From assembly GCA_037139855.1 (NCBI GenBank), contig JBAXFM010000183.1, forward strand, positions 1-10,382: 10,382 nt of DNA, given 5' to 3'. Under the pieces are notes generated by a model, which did not search any database, was not told the origin of the DNA, and saw only the letters and a program-made list of their open reading frames with translations. The stretch's first letter is position 1. Every line of letters starts with the position of its first letter. Positions 1 to 7,324 of the stretch are shown here, in pieces. This stretch comes from CAIVAT01 sp037139855 (GTDB lineage Bacteria; Bacteroidota; Bacteroidia; Bacteroidales; FEN-979). Made by a program: the position numbers and the translations under genes.

Positions 1-512
1 CTGACGACAGTTATATAATTGGTCTTGGTGTTGGTATTGTTACCCAGACTGTTTGTCACAGTAAGCGATACGTTATACTGGCCTGCGGTGCTGTAAGTAA
101 TTAATGGCGGAATTTGCAGCGTTGAAGTAGCAGGAGTGCCACCCGGAAAGCTCCATGACCAGGTCGTTGGAGTGCCAGTTGACAAATCAGTGAATTGAAC
201 CTGGCCGCCTGTGAGGATGTTGGTTAGATTGGCCGTAAAATTAGCGATTGGGGGAGCTGTACTGCTCACCACAATATAATTGGTTTTTACCAGCGGTGTG
301 GTTCCCCAGCTATTGGTGACGGTTAAGGTAACATTATATGTTCCGGCAGTATTATATGTTATGGCTGGAGGCGTCTGTAGGGTTGAGGTGGCCGGGGTAC
401 CCCCGGGGAAAGACCATGACCATGAAGTAGGTCCGCCTGTCGAAAGATCCGTAAACAGAACTTGTCCGCCAATCGAAATGTTCGTCACATTGGCAATAAA
501 GTTTGCCACCGG
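1..512 (-). repeat. Tandem PKD-domain repeats within the partial surface protein
   Basis: Two successive copies of a unit of about 260 bp encode PKD domains. The copies share FTDLSTG, the WSWSFPGGTPATSTLQ stretch and a YNV-LTVTNS ending, and the resemblance is visible at DNA level as well as protein level. The second copy reaches the window edge, so more copies may follow. The similarity suggests duplication within the gene. Confidence 0.8.
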
Positions 513-1586
513 AATTGAAAGTACTGAATTGAATTTGCGCATCCCACCAACCGTGGCACTGGTGTTGAATGCACCTGCCCATCCGGTGGAGGCATTGATC
601 CATTCTGTTGCCAGGAACTGCGTACCTATCGTAGCAGTCATGTTATTCCAGGTAACGCCATCATCAAAAGAGTAGGTGACGCCGGTAAACCCCGTAGCAG
701 CGCCTGTTGAAACCCAGGTGGAAGCGGTGCCGGGCACATACGACATGTCGTTTTCAAAAACCGATCCGGTAGTAACGATCGGGGTCCAGGTAGCTCCGCC
801 GTCGATGCTTTTTACAAGGGGACTGGTTGTCGTGGCGCTTTTGTCCTGGACTATACCATTCAGGGCATCACGGAAGAAGGGCTGAACATATTTTGCACTC
901 CATCCGGGTATGGCAGAAACTGTCCAGTTGTTGCCAAAATCAGTTGATTTGTAAATACGGCCCAGGTTGGTGCCAAACCAGGTGATGTTGCCAACACTTG
1001 AATAATATCCTGTAACACCCCATTCACCGGCTAACGGGTTTGGAATATTTGCCCCGGGAACAAGCGTCCAATTTGCTCCGCCATTCGTGGTTGTATAAAT
1101 TTCAAATTCACCGTTGATCGGGTCACCCATACAATAACCTGTATTCAAATCCCAGAAATAAACAAGGTCGGCGAATGAGGAGGCATTGATAAAGGTTGCC
1201 GTAGTCTGACGTGACCAGGTTGTTCCCCCGTTGGTTGTTTTATAAATTCCCTGGCCTGTGGCAGTAGCACCCGGAGGGAACATGCAAACCCATGCTGTGC
1301 TGGCATCTATGGCAACAATGTTCGCAATGTCGAGATTGGTAACCCCGGCAATGGTATGAGGAGTCCATAACGTTCCTCCATTGGTGGTCATAGTGATGTC
1401 CTGGCATGGCGCGGCAGCGCCGCTGCCGTCATAGGCTGATGCCCAGACAACTGTGGAACTGACAGCATGAATGTTCCTGATTCCTCTGCTGGCTACAGTG
1501 AAACCGGATGCCTGATCAATCCATTGTGCATAAGCACACGATCCCACAAAAAGCAGGATGAAAAAAATACTGGTAAATTTTCTCAT
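1..1586 (-). CDS. Secreted BNR/Asp-box and PKD-repeat surface protein, 3' end cut off by window edge
   Basis: The minus-strand frame opens at the ATG at 1586 and stays open for 528 codons to the window edge with no stop, so the C-terminus is missing. Residues 1-20 form a signal peptide ending in CAYA before QW. Residues 21-350 carry six Asp-box-like motifs (for example TTNGGTTW near 117-124, TTNGGANW near 166-173, STDFGNNW near 214-221, IDGGATW near 261-267), as in sialidase-like and YCF48-like beta-propellers. Two PKD domains follow, at about 359-445 and from 446 to the edge, each with the WSWSFPGG and YNV(T/S)LTVTN signatures. In Bacteroidota this architecture usually ends in a T9SS sorting domain; that part would lie beyond the edge and is inferred. 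A surface-exposed binding or adhesive role is likely. No catalytic function can be claimed, because Asp-boxes alone do not show sialidase activity. Confidence 0.9.
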   Translation of the reverse strand, partial: MRKFTSIFFILLFVGSCAYAQWIDQASGFTVASRGIRNIHAVSSTVVWASAYDGSGAAAPCQDITMTTNGGTLWTPHTIAGVTNLDIANIVAIDASTAWVCMFPPGATATGQGIYKTTNGGTTWSRQTTATFINASSFADLVYFWDLNTGYCMGDPINGEFEIYTTTNGGANWTLVPGANIPNPLAGEWGVTGYYSSVGNITWFGTNLGRIYKSTDFGNNWTVSAIPGWSAKYVQPFFRDALNGIVQDKSATTTSPLVKSIDGGATWTPIVTTGSVFENDMSYVPGTASTWVSTGAATGFTGVTYSFDDGVTWNNMTATIGTQFLATEWINASTGWAGAFNTSATVGGMRKFNSVLSIPVANFIANVTNISIGGQVLFTDLSTGGPTSWSWSFPGGTPATSTLQTPPAITYNTAGTYNVTLTVTNSWGTTPLVKTNYIVVSSTAPPIANFTANLTNILTGGQVQFTDLSTGTPTTWSWSFPGGTPATSTLQIPPLITYSTAGQYNVSLTVTNSLGNNTNTKTNYITVV

Positions 1587-1612
1587 AAGGCAGTAGAATT
1601 AAATGGTTAAAA

Positions 1613-1643
1613 CAAACGATGGATTAAAATGAATATGGCCAAA
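1613..1643 (-). promoter_or_regulatory. Candidate Bacteroidota promoter for the BNR/PKD gene
   Basis: On the minus strand a TTTG (1643-1640) is followed after exactly 19 bases by ATCGTTTG (1620-1613). This matches the -33 TTTG and the TTTG half of the Bacteroidota -7 element TAnnTTTG, but the leading TA is AT here. The implied start lies roughly 20 bases before the ATG at 1586. The spacing supports the call and the mismatch weakens it. The rest of the 1587-1819 gap is AT-rich, with only a short 6-bp-stem hairpin at 1678-1695. Confidence 0.4.
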
Positions 1644-1819
1644 GAGGGGGACCATCAACAAAATAAAGGAATGGGAACAGACCACTACCGGTCTGTTTAT
1701 AGCATAAATATTAAACTACCTCATGAAATTTGCACAGCAATATACGAAAATATTATACTGTTGTATGGAAATGAAAGAAAAGTTATTAACATTTGTCACC
1801 CGTCATGTCCAAAACTCTT

Positions 1820-2893
1820 TCATCTGGTCGGTATGGTTATAATGGGGGCCGATTTGGGGTCACCTACCTCAACGAGTGAATTCAGCATCATAATATGGGA
1901 AAAAATCTGCTTCGAAGAGAAATCATCCATTGCGATATAAAACCAGTAGTTATTGTATAACACCGAAATGAAAGGGTTCACTGGTGGTGTTTTGGTGCTA
2001 TGGATATTAACGAAAGGTTTTTCGGGCAATCCATTCTGCATTTCAAAACATGGCGTCGCATACGTCATCCTTGCATCTAAATGCTCAACGGGAACATCAA
2101 TGGTTGATGCGATTTCGCCCAAAAGTGCCAGAATAGACCTTGTCGACAGGGCTATCTGCAAACTGTCGGAACGGTGTATGCCAGTGCCGATCCTGAACCG
2201 GGTATTGCCGGGAGGGAGGTTCAGTATCTGGTTAAGTCGCTTTACTTTTGCTCCAAGCAGGCTGTCGGAATTTTCAACTACCTGTATCAGGATACGTTCG
2301 TCGGCAGTGCCTGTTTTTTCCAGAACGAAATCCATGCCGTTCTCATTTTGCAACGCCCTCATAGCCTCCAGTATCTCATGAAAACCGGGCGAAGCCGGTT
2401 GCTGCTTTCCATTGCTGCCGCTCGAATTTTTCATGCCGTTGATCGAGTTTAGGGTCAGCTTGAAAAGGAGGTCAATCGGGTAGCCGGAATATACCAGGCT
2501 GATAATGATGGCAGGGGAGATAGGCTTCATGAGGTTCATGGCGAACTTCTGCCCTGAAAGTGGAGAGTAGGTGATGGTTGGCCGGTCGGTGAAGGTGCCT
2601 GTGCCGTTTATGGAAGGATTCCAACCAACACCTTTTTGTTCCAGCGCGATGCCGGCACTTACAGCGCCGGAGATTTCGTACTGATTGGTGATGGATGAAA
2701 CATCAAGAAAAACAGGGGCATCCGCATACCTCATCTTTACGATATTGAGCAACTGCTGGTTTTTCCATGAATCCGACACTGCATTCAGATAGGCATTCCG
2801 GTCGCGGACAACCGATTTCGGTCCAACACTCCTGCAAGAAAAAAGGAGAAGCAGCGATGAAAATAAAAGTATCCTTGAAACGATGGTGTTCAT
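1820..2893 (-). CDS. Uncharacterised lipoprotein of a widespread family
   Basis: The product has 357 residues. It starts with a hydrophobic signal (about 8-18) and a lipobox-like LFSC, which makes Cys20 the probable lipidation site, so a periplasmic or outer-membrane lipoprotein is expected. Positions 26-60 read as RDRNAYLNAVSDSW, then KNQQLLNIVKMRYADAPVFLDV. I recall this block, together with a C-terminal YWFYIAMDDFSSKQIFS-like block (here about 311-330) and a final P(I)ITIPT, from a lipoprotein family found in several Gram-negative phyla with no assigned function; that recall is from memory. No catalytic motif is visible. The gene has its own promoter directly upstream and is separated from both neighbours by non-coding sequence, so it is probably monocistronic. 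Start choice: this ATG alone gives the full signal peptide. Confidence 0.85.
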   Translation of the reverse strand: MNTIVSRILLFSSLLLLFSCRSVGPKSVVRDRNAYLNAVSDSWKNQQLLNIVKMRYADAPVFLDVSSITNQYEISGAVSAGIALEQKGVGWNPSINGTGTFTDRPTITYSPLSGQKFAMNLMKPISPAIIISLVYSGYPIDLLFKLTLNSINGMKNSSGSNGKQQPASPGFHEILEAMRALQNENGMDFVLEKTGTADERILIQVVENSDSLLGAKVKRLNQILNLPPGNTRFRIGTGIHRSDSLQIALSTRSILALLGEIASTIDVPVEHLDARMTYATPCFEMQNGLPEKPFVNIHSTKTPPVNPFISVLYNNYWFYIAMDDFSSKQIFSHIMMLNSLVEVGDPKSAPIITIPTR

Positions 2894-2909
2894 TGCCTGA
2901 TTTTTTTTC

Positions 2910-2941
2910 CAAAGCTAAGGTATAGCATAGTGAAAAACAAA
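2910..2941 (-). promoter_or_regulatory. Bacteroidota-type promoter for the uncharacterised lipoprotein
   Basis: On the minus strand TTTG (2941-2938), a 20-base spacer and TAGCTTTG (2917-2910) match the Bacteroidota sigma-ABfr pattern TTTG-N19/20-TAnnTTTG at every defined base. It lies in the 68-bp AT-rich gap just after the DUF3089 hydrolase stop. The start codon at 2893 is only 16 bases past the -7 element, so the predicted leader is very short, about 10 bases. Confidence 0.62.
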
Positions 2942-2961
2942 AATTAATTATACTTTTTTTG

Positions 2962-3900
2962 TCATTTCCCCATGAACTTGCTGGCCCTTCTTTCGGCATT
3001 TTCCCGCAGGTTGTAATAATAAAAATTGATGTCGAAAATGTGGTAAACCCCCAGTCCGATGCCACCCGAGATTGCATTTATTGATGATTCGTTCACGCTG
3101 CTGCAGATTAAAACGCCATGCACAGGATCGATACGTGCATCGGCGAAATCAAGCACCTTTTCATAATGGGTCATGGTACTGTCGGGCATGTATGATCCCA
3201 GGTTTTCAGAAGCCGGGGCCGGGGTTTCATCCCTTTTCCAGTTGATCGGGTTGATAACAATCCCTACATTGTTTGCCACCACGACATTTGTTCCGGGAAC
3301 TACGTTCGGAGACTGCGTGTTGTAGGATATGATCACCCCCGTGTCATCAGGGCCTTCTGCAAACTTCAGGTGTTTGTTCGCAACCATGAATTCAGCCGTT
3401 ACCGGGTAACCGATCACGTAGGCGGCGATCATCCTGGCATACACATCCGGGTGGGTCGCCATGTATTCAGAGAGGAGGAACATCATCACGTTGGCGCCCT
3501 GTGAATGACCTGCAATGATATAGGGGCGGCCGTTGTTGTAATGACGGAGGTAATAATCAAACGCTGCCGTGACATCTGCGGCAGGCACTTTTCGGACTGC
3601 CTCCCAGCGCTGACCCTCGGCTAAAGAAAGCGTGGATGCACCGTCGGCCTGACGGTAATAAGGTGCATAGATGTTGCCAGCCGTTTCAAAAGCAGTTGCC
3701 TGACTGCTGAAAGATGAAGCAGCACCCTGATGCATGCCTGGGTGGTCGATGGGGCAATAATTCGGCTCTGCCGGATCCACCTTTGCCCATACGGTCGGGT
3801 AAACATAAAATACATCCACGGGTTTCGAAGGATGGCCGGGCAATGACAGCCAGTGACTGGGGTTCGAATAATCGGTGACAGTCGGGTTTTCAATATTCAT
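2962..3900 (-). CDS. DUF3089-family alpha/beta hydrolase
   Basis: The product has 312 residues from the ATG at 3900. A TTG at 3909 is in frame and would add three residues (MKK); ATG is preferred as the stronger codon. Family hallmarks follow in order: DYSNPSHW, VDVFYVYPTVW, the APYYRQA block, and NNGRPYIIAGHSQGAN with the nucleophile elbow GHSQG (Ser133 in ATG numbering). Near the C-terminus YHIFDINFYYYNLRENAERR supplies the probable catalytic His (His287). These match DUF3089 (PF11288), a serine-hydrolase-like family of unknown substrate, at a normal length. There is no obvious signal peptide with either start, so the protein appears cytoplasmic unless the true start differs. The gene begins 23 bases after the stop of the SBBP/T9SS gene, which implies co-transcription. 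Esterase or lipase-like chemistry is plausible but the substrate is unknown. Confidence 0.9.
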   Translation of the reverse strand: MNIENPTVTDYSNPSHWLSLPGHPSKPVDVFYVYPTVWAKVDPAEPNYCPIDHPGMHQGAASSFSSQATAFETAGNIYAPYYRQADGASTLSLAEGQRWEAVRKVPAADVTAAFDYYLRHYNNGRPYIIAGHSQGANVMMFLLSEYMATHPDVYARMIAAYVIGYPVTAEFMVANKHLKFAEGPDDTGVIISYNTQSPNVVPGTNVVVANNVGIVINPINWKRDETPAPASENLGSYMPDSTMTHYEKVLDFADARIDPVHGVLICSSVNESSINAISGGIGLGVYHIFDINFYYYNLRENAERRASKFMGK

Positions 3901-3923
3901 CTTTTTCAATTTGCGATTCAGAC

Positions 3924-6900
3924 TTATTGTTTAATAAGTTTAGCTGTTTGCGTCTTGTTCCCTGATAGCACCCGGATGAAATATACTCCGGTTGGCATGT
4001 TTGAAAGTGAGAACTCATGTTTGCTTTCTCCGATTATCACTTCAGACAATACTTTTTCTCCCCAGATTCCATAAACATCAACATAAACGTTTTCCGATGG
4101 ATCTTCCCTTTGGAATTGAACAATGAATTTCCCCGTTGTAGGATTCGGGTAAAGTTTTAAAGATGATTGCTCAAAAACTGGTTCTTCCTGGTGTGTCATC
4201 ACTGCCGGCATTGACGGAGTTAAACAAAATGGACCATTCGGGGAGATATAGCCCCACAGGTAACCCCCGGAATGAACCGTAGAATTTGGTAAATACAGAA
4301 TGTTCTGCCCGGCTACCATGGTCACACTGCCACCCTCCGGGATATCATAGGCAGTAACTCCTCCCGCTACCGTGATCGTTTGGGTGGCAAAGAAACAGGC
4401 AGTACCCGAGGTAGTTCCATCTACAGTGATGTTTGCAGGGCATTGATTTACCGTAATGACCGTCCCGGTAATGGTACCGGTAACAACAGGTGAGGAACCA
4501 ACGACCCTTATTTTGTATCCTGCTCCCGCGGGAGTATTCGAAGGAATGGTTGCGTTTATTACACCGGAAGTCAACCCTGTTGAAGAGCCAATACTCACCG
4601 GACTTGTAAAACTTCCGGCAGCATTAGATAATTGAGCTGTGAAGACATTTGCAACATCAAATGTATCGCTGGCGATATATGGCACAGATAAAACCAAACC
4701 CGCGCAGATATTATTAACCGGCAAAGCGCCTGTTACAATTGATCGTAGATCTAATTTTGTTACAAATACATCATTGCTTCCGTTATAGGTTTCGTCATAA
4801 GCGCCGGGTGTTGTTGGAAAATTAGTAGATGCAGTAACTCCAGTAATATATGCAAATTTTCCCCTGGCCAAACCCGAGGGAGCAGCTTCCATGGCAGAAC
4901 CCCCTAAATAAGTTGAATACAATAACCCTGAACCTGTAAAATTAAATCTTACAAAAAAAGCATCCTGCCCACCCATGTATGTTGATTGAAAACAGCCCGG
5001 AGTCAGAGGAAAATTGGAAGAAGTAGTATATCCGGGATAAGATAAGGTCCCATTGGTATCCAAATCTATCGAAAGACCAGATGCATCATCCCCGGAGCCA
5101 CCAAGGTAAGTTGAATAGATCATGTCGGAACTGCCGGTCCCGGCCGGATTTAATTTCAAAATAAAAGTATCAGTTCCTCCTTGATTTACTGTTTGATAGG
5201 CTCCGCTCGTGGTTGGGAAGTTAGCTGATTTTGTATTTCCGACCAAATAAATATTCCCATTATTGTCTACGGTCAGATTATTCATGTAGGAGCGATCATC
5301 AAGGGTTCCACCGATATAGGTTGAATAAATCAAGGCTGATCCTGTTGAATTTAATATTGAAATATATGCATCCCATCCTCCATTAGAAGTCCGATCAAAA
5401 GCCCCTGTAGTGGTTGGGAAGTTATTGAGTGCACCTCCTGAAATATATGCATTTCCATCATGGTCAATGTCAATGGAATATCCGTCACTATCGCCCGTTC
5501 CTCCTAAGAAGGTAGAATAAATCAGGGCTGTGGCATTTGAGTTGATTTTACTTACATAGGCAATTCCCTGTGACCAATTATTCGGTTTTACCTTAAGGTA
5601 GGCGCCAGATGTTACTGGAAAATTAGCAGAGGTGGTTACACCAGTCAAATAGATGGCACCAATCGTATCAACAGCTAATGACATACCCCAATCGGATCCA
5701 CTGCCGGCACTTCCACCAATATAGGTTGAAAAGATCAGTGCTGAACCCGTGCTATTCAGTTTTGTGACAAAACCCTCGTAACTTCCGCCTGAATAATTTG
5801 GCTGGAATACGCCGGCAGTAACCGGGAAATTGGTTGCCTTCGTAACCCCGGTAATATAAACATTCCCACTTTGATCAAGGTCAATGTCATCGGGATATTC
5901 ATATGTAGAAGTGCCACCAATAAAAGTAGAGTAAATTAGTCCTGACAATTGCGGATTCATCTTTGTGACAAAAACTTTCCGGCTACTATTCGTTGTCTGA
6001 TATGCCCCTACAGTTACCGGAAAATTGGCTGAAAGTGTTTCGCCACTGACATACACATACCCTGAACTGTCAACTTTTATTAACGGTTCTAATCCATCAT
6101 CACCTGTGCCTCCCAGAAAAGTCGAATACACCAGCGGGTCAATGATAATTGATTTTGAAGGGTCATAATTCCCTATGTCAAAGGAAGCAAGGAAACCAGG
6201 AAGGGTAAATTTACATTCCACCTGTTTCTTTTGTCCGTTTATCTCCTGGTAGGCATAAATCTGCTTTTGTTCAACATCGCCCAGGCAGGTTTTCAGGATT
6301 AATTCTCCTGCTTCATTCACCCTGATATTTTGCTGCCCTTCATAATAAAATTTTATTTGCTGAAGGTCGGCATACGGCGCCGCTATCAGATCATAACGCA
6401 ACCGGCCCATGTCAAAATACAACCGGGCATCGATGTTATCATAAAGGTTCCTGATATACACTTCATTGAACAAAGCCACATTACCGACCCATTTGGAAGA
6501 GTCATTTCCAATAAAGTAGTTGTAATAACCTTCCTGTTTATTCTTACCGGTGATATCTGCCTGTGTTTTCATTCCGGTAAAATTCATTCGCACCACATGA
6601 CCCGTTACCTGCGTTTGGCCGGATTTTCTGAAACGTTCGCTTAACACAGGAGATATATCCTTTTCTGAACCGGCAGTAATTTCTGTTTTATAGAAATCAT
6701 AAACAATCCCATCCCGCGTAATCCAAACATTTGTTCCATTCAGCCTGGCGCTAAAAAGAACATCGCTTTGCCATTGACCTTTATTTTCAATAAAAACAGC
6801 AGGGTTGTTTTCCCGATTTTTTATTGCCGCAGTATTCTCATCCATTTTATCAAAAGTGAGACCGGGCTTAACAGGAGCTTGTGCCAGTACATAAGAAACA

Positions 6901-6938
6901 CCGAAAAATAAAACAAAAATGGAGTAGATCTTTTTCAT
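3924..6938 (-). CDS. SBBP-repeat beta-propeller surface protein with T9SS sorting domain
   Basis: The product has 1004 residues. A signal peptide (1-19, ending VLA before Q20) is followed by a conserved N-terminal domain at about 48-265, including NKGQWQSDVLFSARLNGTNV and IVYDFY, of the kind now called DUF7948 that commonly precedes SBBP repeats. Seven SBBP-type repeats of 64-71 residues start with YST(F/Y)(L/I)GG at 271, 336, 403 (FSTYIGG), 474, 538, 608 and 674; most also carry a GN-Y-TG-T--NFP-T-GA motif. An Ig-like segment (about 740-830, starting near NNICAG) and a Cys-bearing segment (835-910) come next. The last 78 residues (LKLYPNPTTGKF to LIKQ) are a type A T9SS C-terminal sorting domain. 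The protein is therefore expected to be exported and anchored on the cell surface. Its ligand is unknown. The hydrolase gene follows closely and is probably in the same operon. Confidence 0.95.
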   Translation of the reverse strand: MKKIYSIFVLFFGVSYVLAQAPVKPGLTFDKMDENTAAIKNRENNPAVFIENKGQWQSDVLFSARLNGTNVWITRDGIVYDFYKTEITAGSEKDISPVLSERFRKSGQTQVTGHVVRMNFTGMKTQADITGKNKQEGYYNYFIGNDSSKWVGNVALFNEVYIRNLYDNIDARLYFDMGRLRYDLIAAPYADLQQIKFYYEGQQNIRVNEAGELILKTCLGDVEQKQIYAYQEINGQKKQVECKFTLPGFLASFDIGNYDPSKSIIIDPLVYSTFLGGTGDDGLEPLIKVDSSGYVYVSGETLSANFPVTVGAYQTTNSSRKVFVTKMNPQLSGLIYSTFIGGTSTYEYPDDIDLDQSGNVYITGVTKATNFPVTAGVFQPNYSGGSYEGFVTKLNSTGSALIFSTYIGGSAGSGSDWGMSLAVDTIGAIYLTGVTTSANFPVTSGAYLKVKPNNWSQGIAYVSKINSNATALIYSTFLGGTGDSDGYSIDIDHDGNAYISGGALNNFPTTTGAFDRTSNGGWDAYISILNSTGSALIYSTYIGGTLDDRSYMNNLTVDNNGNIYLVGNTKSANFPTTSGAYQTVNQGGTDTFILKLNPAGTGSSDMIYSTYLGGSGDDASGLSIDLDTNGTLSYPGYTTSSNFPLTPGCFQSTYMGGQDAFFVRFNFTGSGLLYSTYLGGSAMEAAPSGLARGKFAYITGVTASTNFPTTPGAYDETYNGSNDVFVTKLDLRSIVTGALPVNNICAGLVLSVPYIASDTFDVANVFTAQLSNAAGSFTSPVSIGSSTGLTSGVINATIPSNTPAGAGYKIRVVGSSPVVTGTITGTVITVNQCPANITVDGTTSGTACFFATQTITVAGGVTAYDIPEGGSVTMVAGQNILYLPNSTVHSGGYLWGYISPNGPFCLTPSMPAVMTHQEEPVFEQSSLKLYPNPTTGKFIVQFQREDPSENVYVDVYGIWGEKVLSEVIIGESKHEFSLSNMPTGVYFIRVLSGNKTQTAKLIKQ
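4734..6128 (-). repeat. Seven tandem SBBP repeats within the T9SS protein
   Basis: Seven units of 64-71 codons each open with (Y/F)STxxGG and contain NFPxTxGA. The DNA has diverged between units while the protein pattern is kept, which suggests old repeats held by selection on a beta-propeller. Unit 4 is short around its GGALNNFPTT segment, and unit 6 has TLSYPGYTTSSNFP in place of the usual YITGVT strand. Confidence 0.85.
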
Positions 6939-7324
6939 GAGGATAAGGTTTAGAGTCTGTTGAAAATTGTTTTAAATCCCTTTAGGAATTTTATATGGGT
7001 AGAAAAATTGGCATAGGGCATTATTTCGTCCCGTACGGGACGAAATAGCGTTATAACATTATACTGCTACCCATATAATGTGCCTACGGCACAGTTTTTC
7101 ATGTAGCAATACAACCTTAAGAAATTGAAATAGGCTCCTGATAAATATAATAGTTAATGGTTGAAAAAATCTGATTGAAGCAAAGTGTGTTGGGTTCTTA
7201 ATAAAAATGTTCTTTCAGTCCAAATTGAAAAATAAACGATATTTATGGCACTCAAATATAACAACTTTATCAATACCAATACATTTTCCAAACTTATTTC
7301 AACTAAGATAAGTGAAGAAATTGC
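6939..7324. other. 386-bp non-coding gap with a REP-like palindrome
   Basis: No credible gene lies here; the longest open frames are about 34 codons with no family resemblance. The gap separates the ABC membrane-domain gene from the SBBP gene, both on the minus strand. It holds the compound palindrome at 6983-7093. An isolated minus-strand TATATTTG (7260-7253) matches the Bacteroidota -7 element but has no TTTG at the right distance and is about 315 bases from the next start, so it is a weak promoter candidate. The remainder is AT-rich with no other feature seen. Confidence 0.7.
6983..7093. repeat. Compound palindrome, probable REP/BIME-type intergenic repeat
   Basis: The centre is a perfect 26-bp palindrome at 7022-7047 with core CGTCCCGTACGGGACG. 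Exactly symmetric around the same centre are outer arms at 6983-7002 and 7067-7086 that match as inverted repeats at 17 of 20 positions, the inner 12 (TTATATGGGTAG) being perfect. A spacer of 19 bases lies on each side of the core. Overlapping the right arm is a second hairpin, TGTGCC-TAC-GGCACA at 7079-7093, followed on the plus strand by GTTTTTC. Both hairpins share a GTnCCGTA-GG type core, and GTAG tetranucleotides sit on both sides of the centre, as in REP sequences mobilised by REP-associated (RAYT) transposases. The structure is seen directly; the REP/BIME assignment is inference. It may also act as a transcription stop between the two flanking genes. Confidence 0.65.

Noticed and set aside
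352..603. Minus-strand open frame of 83 codons in another phase
   Set aside because: It overlaps the PKD-coding region out of phase and its translation has no recognisable pattern; the in-phase reading gives a PKD domain.
280..885. Plus-strand open frames of 131 and 69 codons
   Set aside because: They are antisense to the continuous BNR/PKD reading frame, have no signal or family resemblance, and the minus-strand frame gives clear domains.
1..1586. Sialidase activity suggested by the Asp-box motifs
   Set aside because: Asp-boxes occur in many non-enzymatic propellers, and no sialidase catalytic residues (Arg triad, FRIP-like motif) are visible.
1678..1695. Hairpin CAGACC-ACTACC-GGTCTG as terminator of the lipoprotein gene
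   Set aside because: The stem is only 6 bp and on the minus strand it is followed by TTCCCATTCC rather than a T-run, so a terminator call is not supported.
1629..1940. Plus-strand open frame of 103 codons across the 1587-1819 gap
   Set aside because: Its 3' part is antisense to the lipoprotein C-terminus, its composition is not protein-like, and no promoter was seen before it.
1953..2452. Plus-strand open frames of 142 and 92 codons
   Set aside because: They are shadows of the lipoprotein gene on the opposite strand, without any family resemblance.
2703..3077. Minus-strand open frame of 124 codons bridging the lipoprotein and hydrolase genes
   Set aside because: It overlaps both well-supported genes out of phase and would run through the promoter gap; its product has no recognisable features.
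7207..7311. Plus-strand open frame of about 34 codons in the intergenic gap
   Set aside because: It is short, AT-driven, has no promoter and no resemblance to a known small protein.
7293..7312. Weak inverted repeat CTTAT/ATAAG just after the ABC membrane-domain gene as terminator
   Set aside because: The stem is 5 AT-rich pairs with no T-run; chance occurrence is likely.
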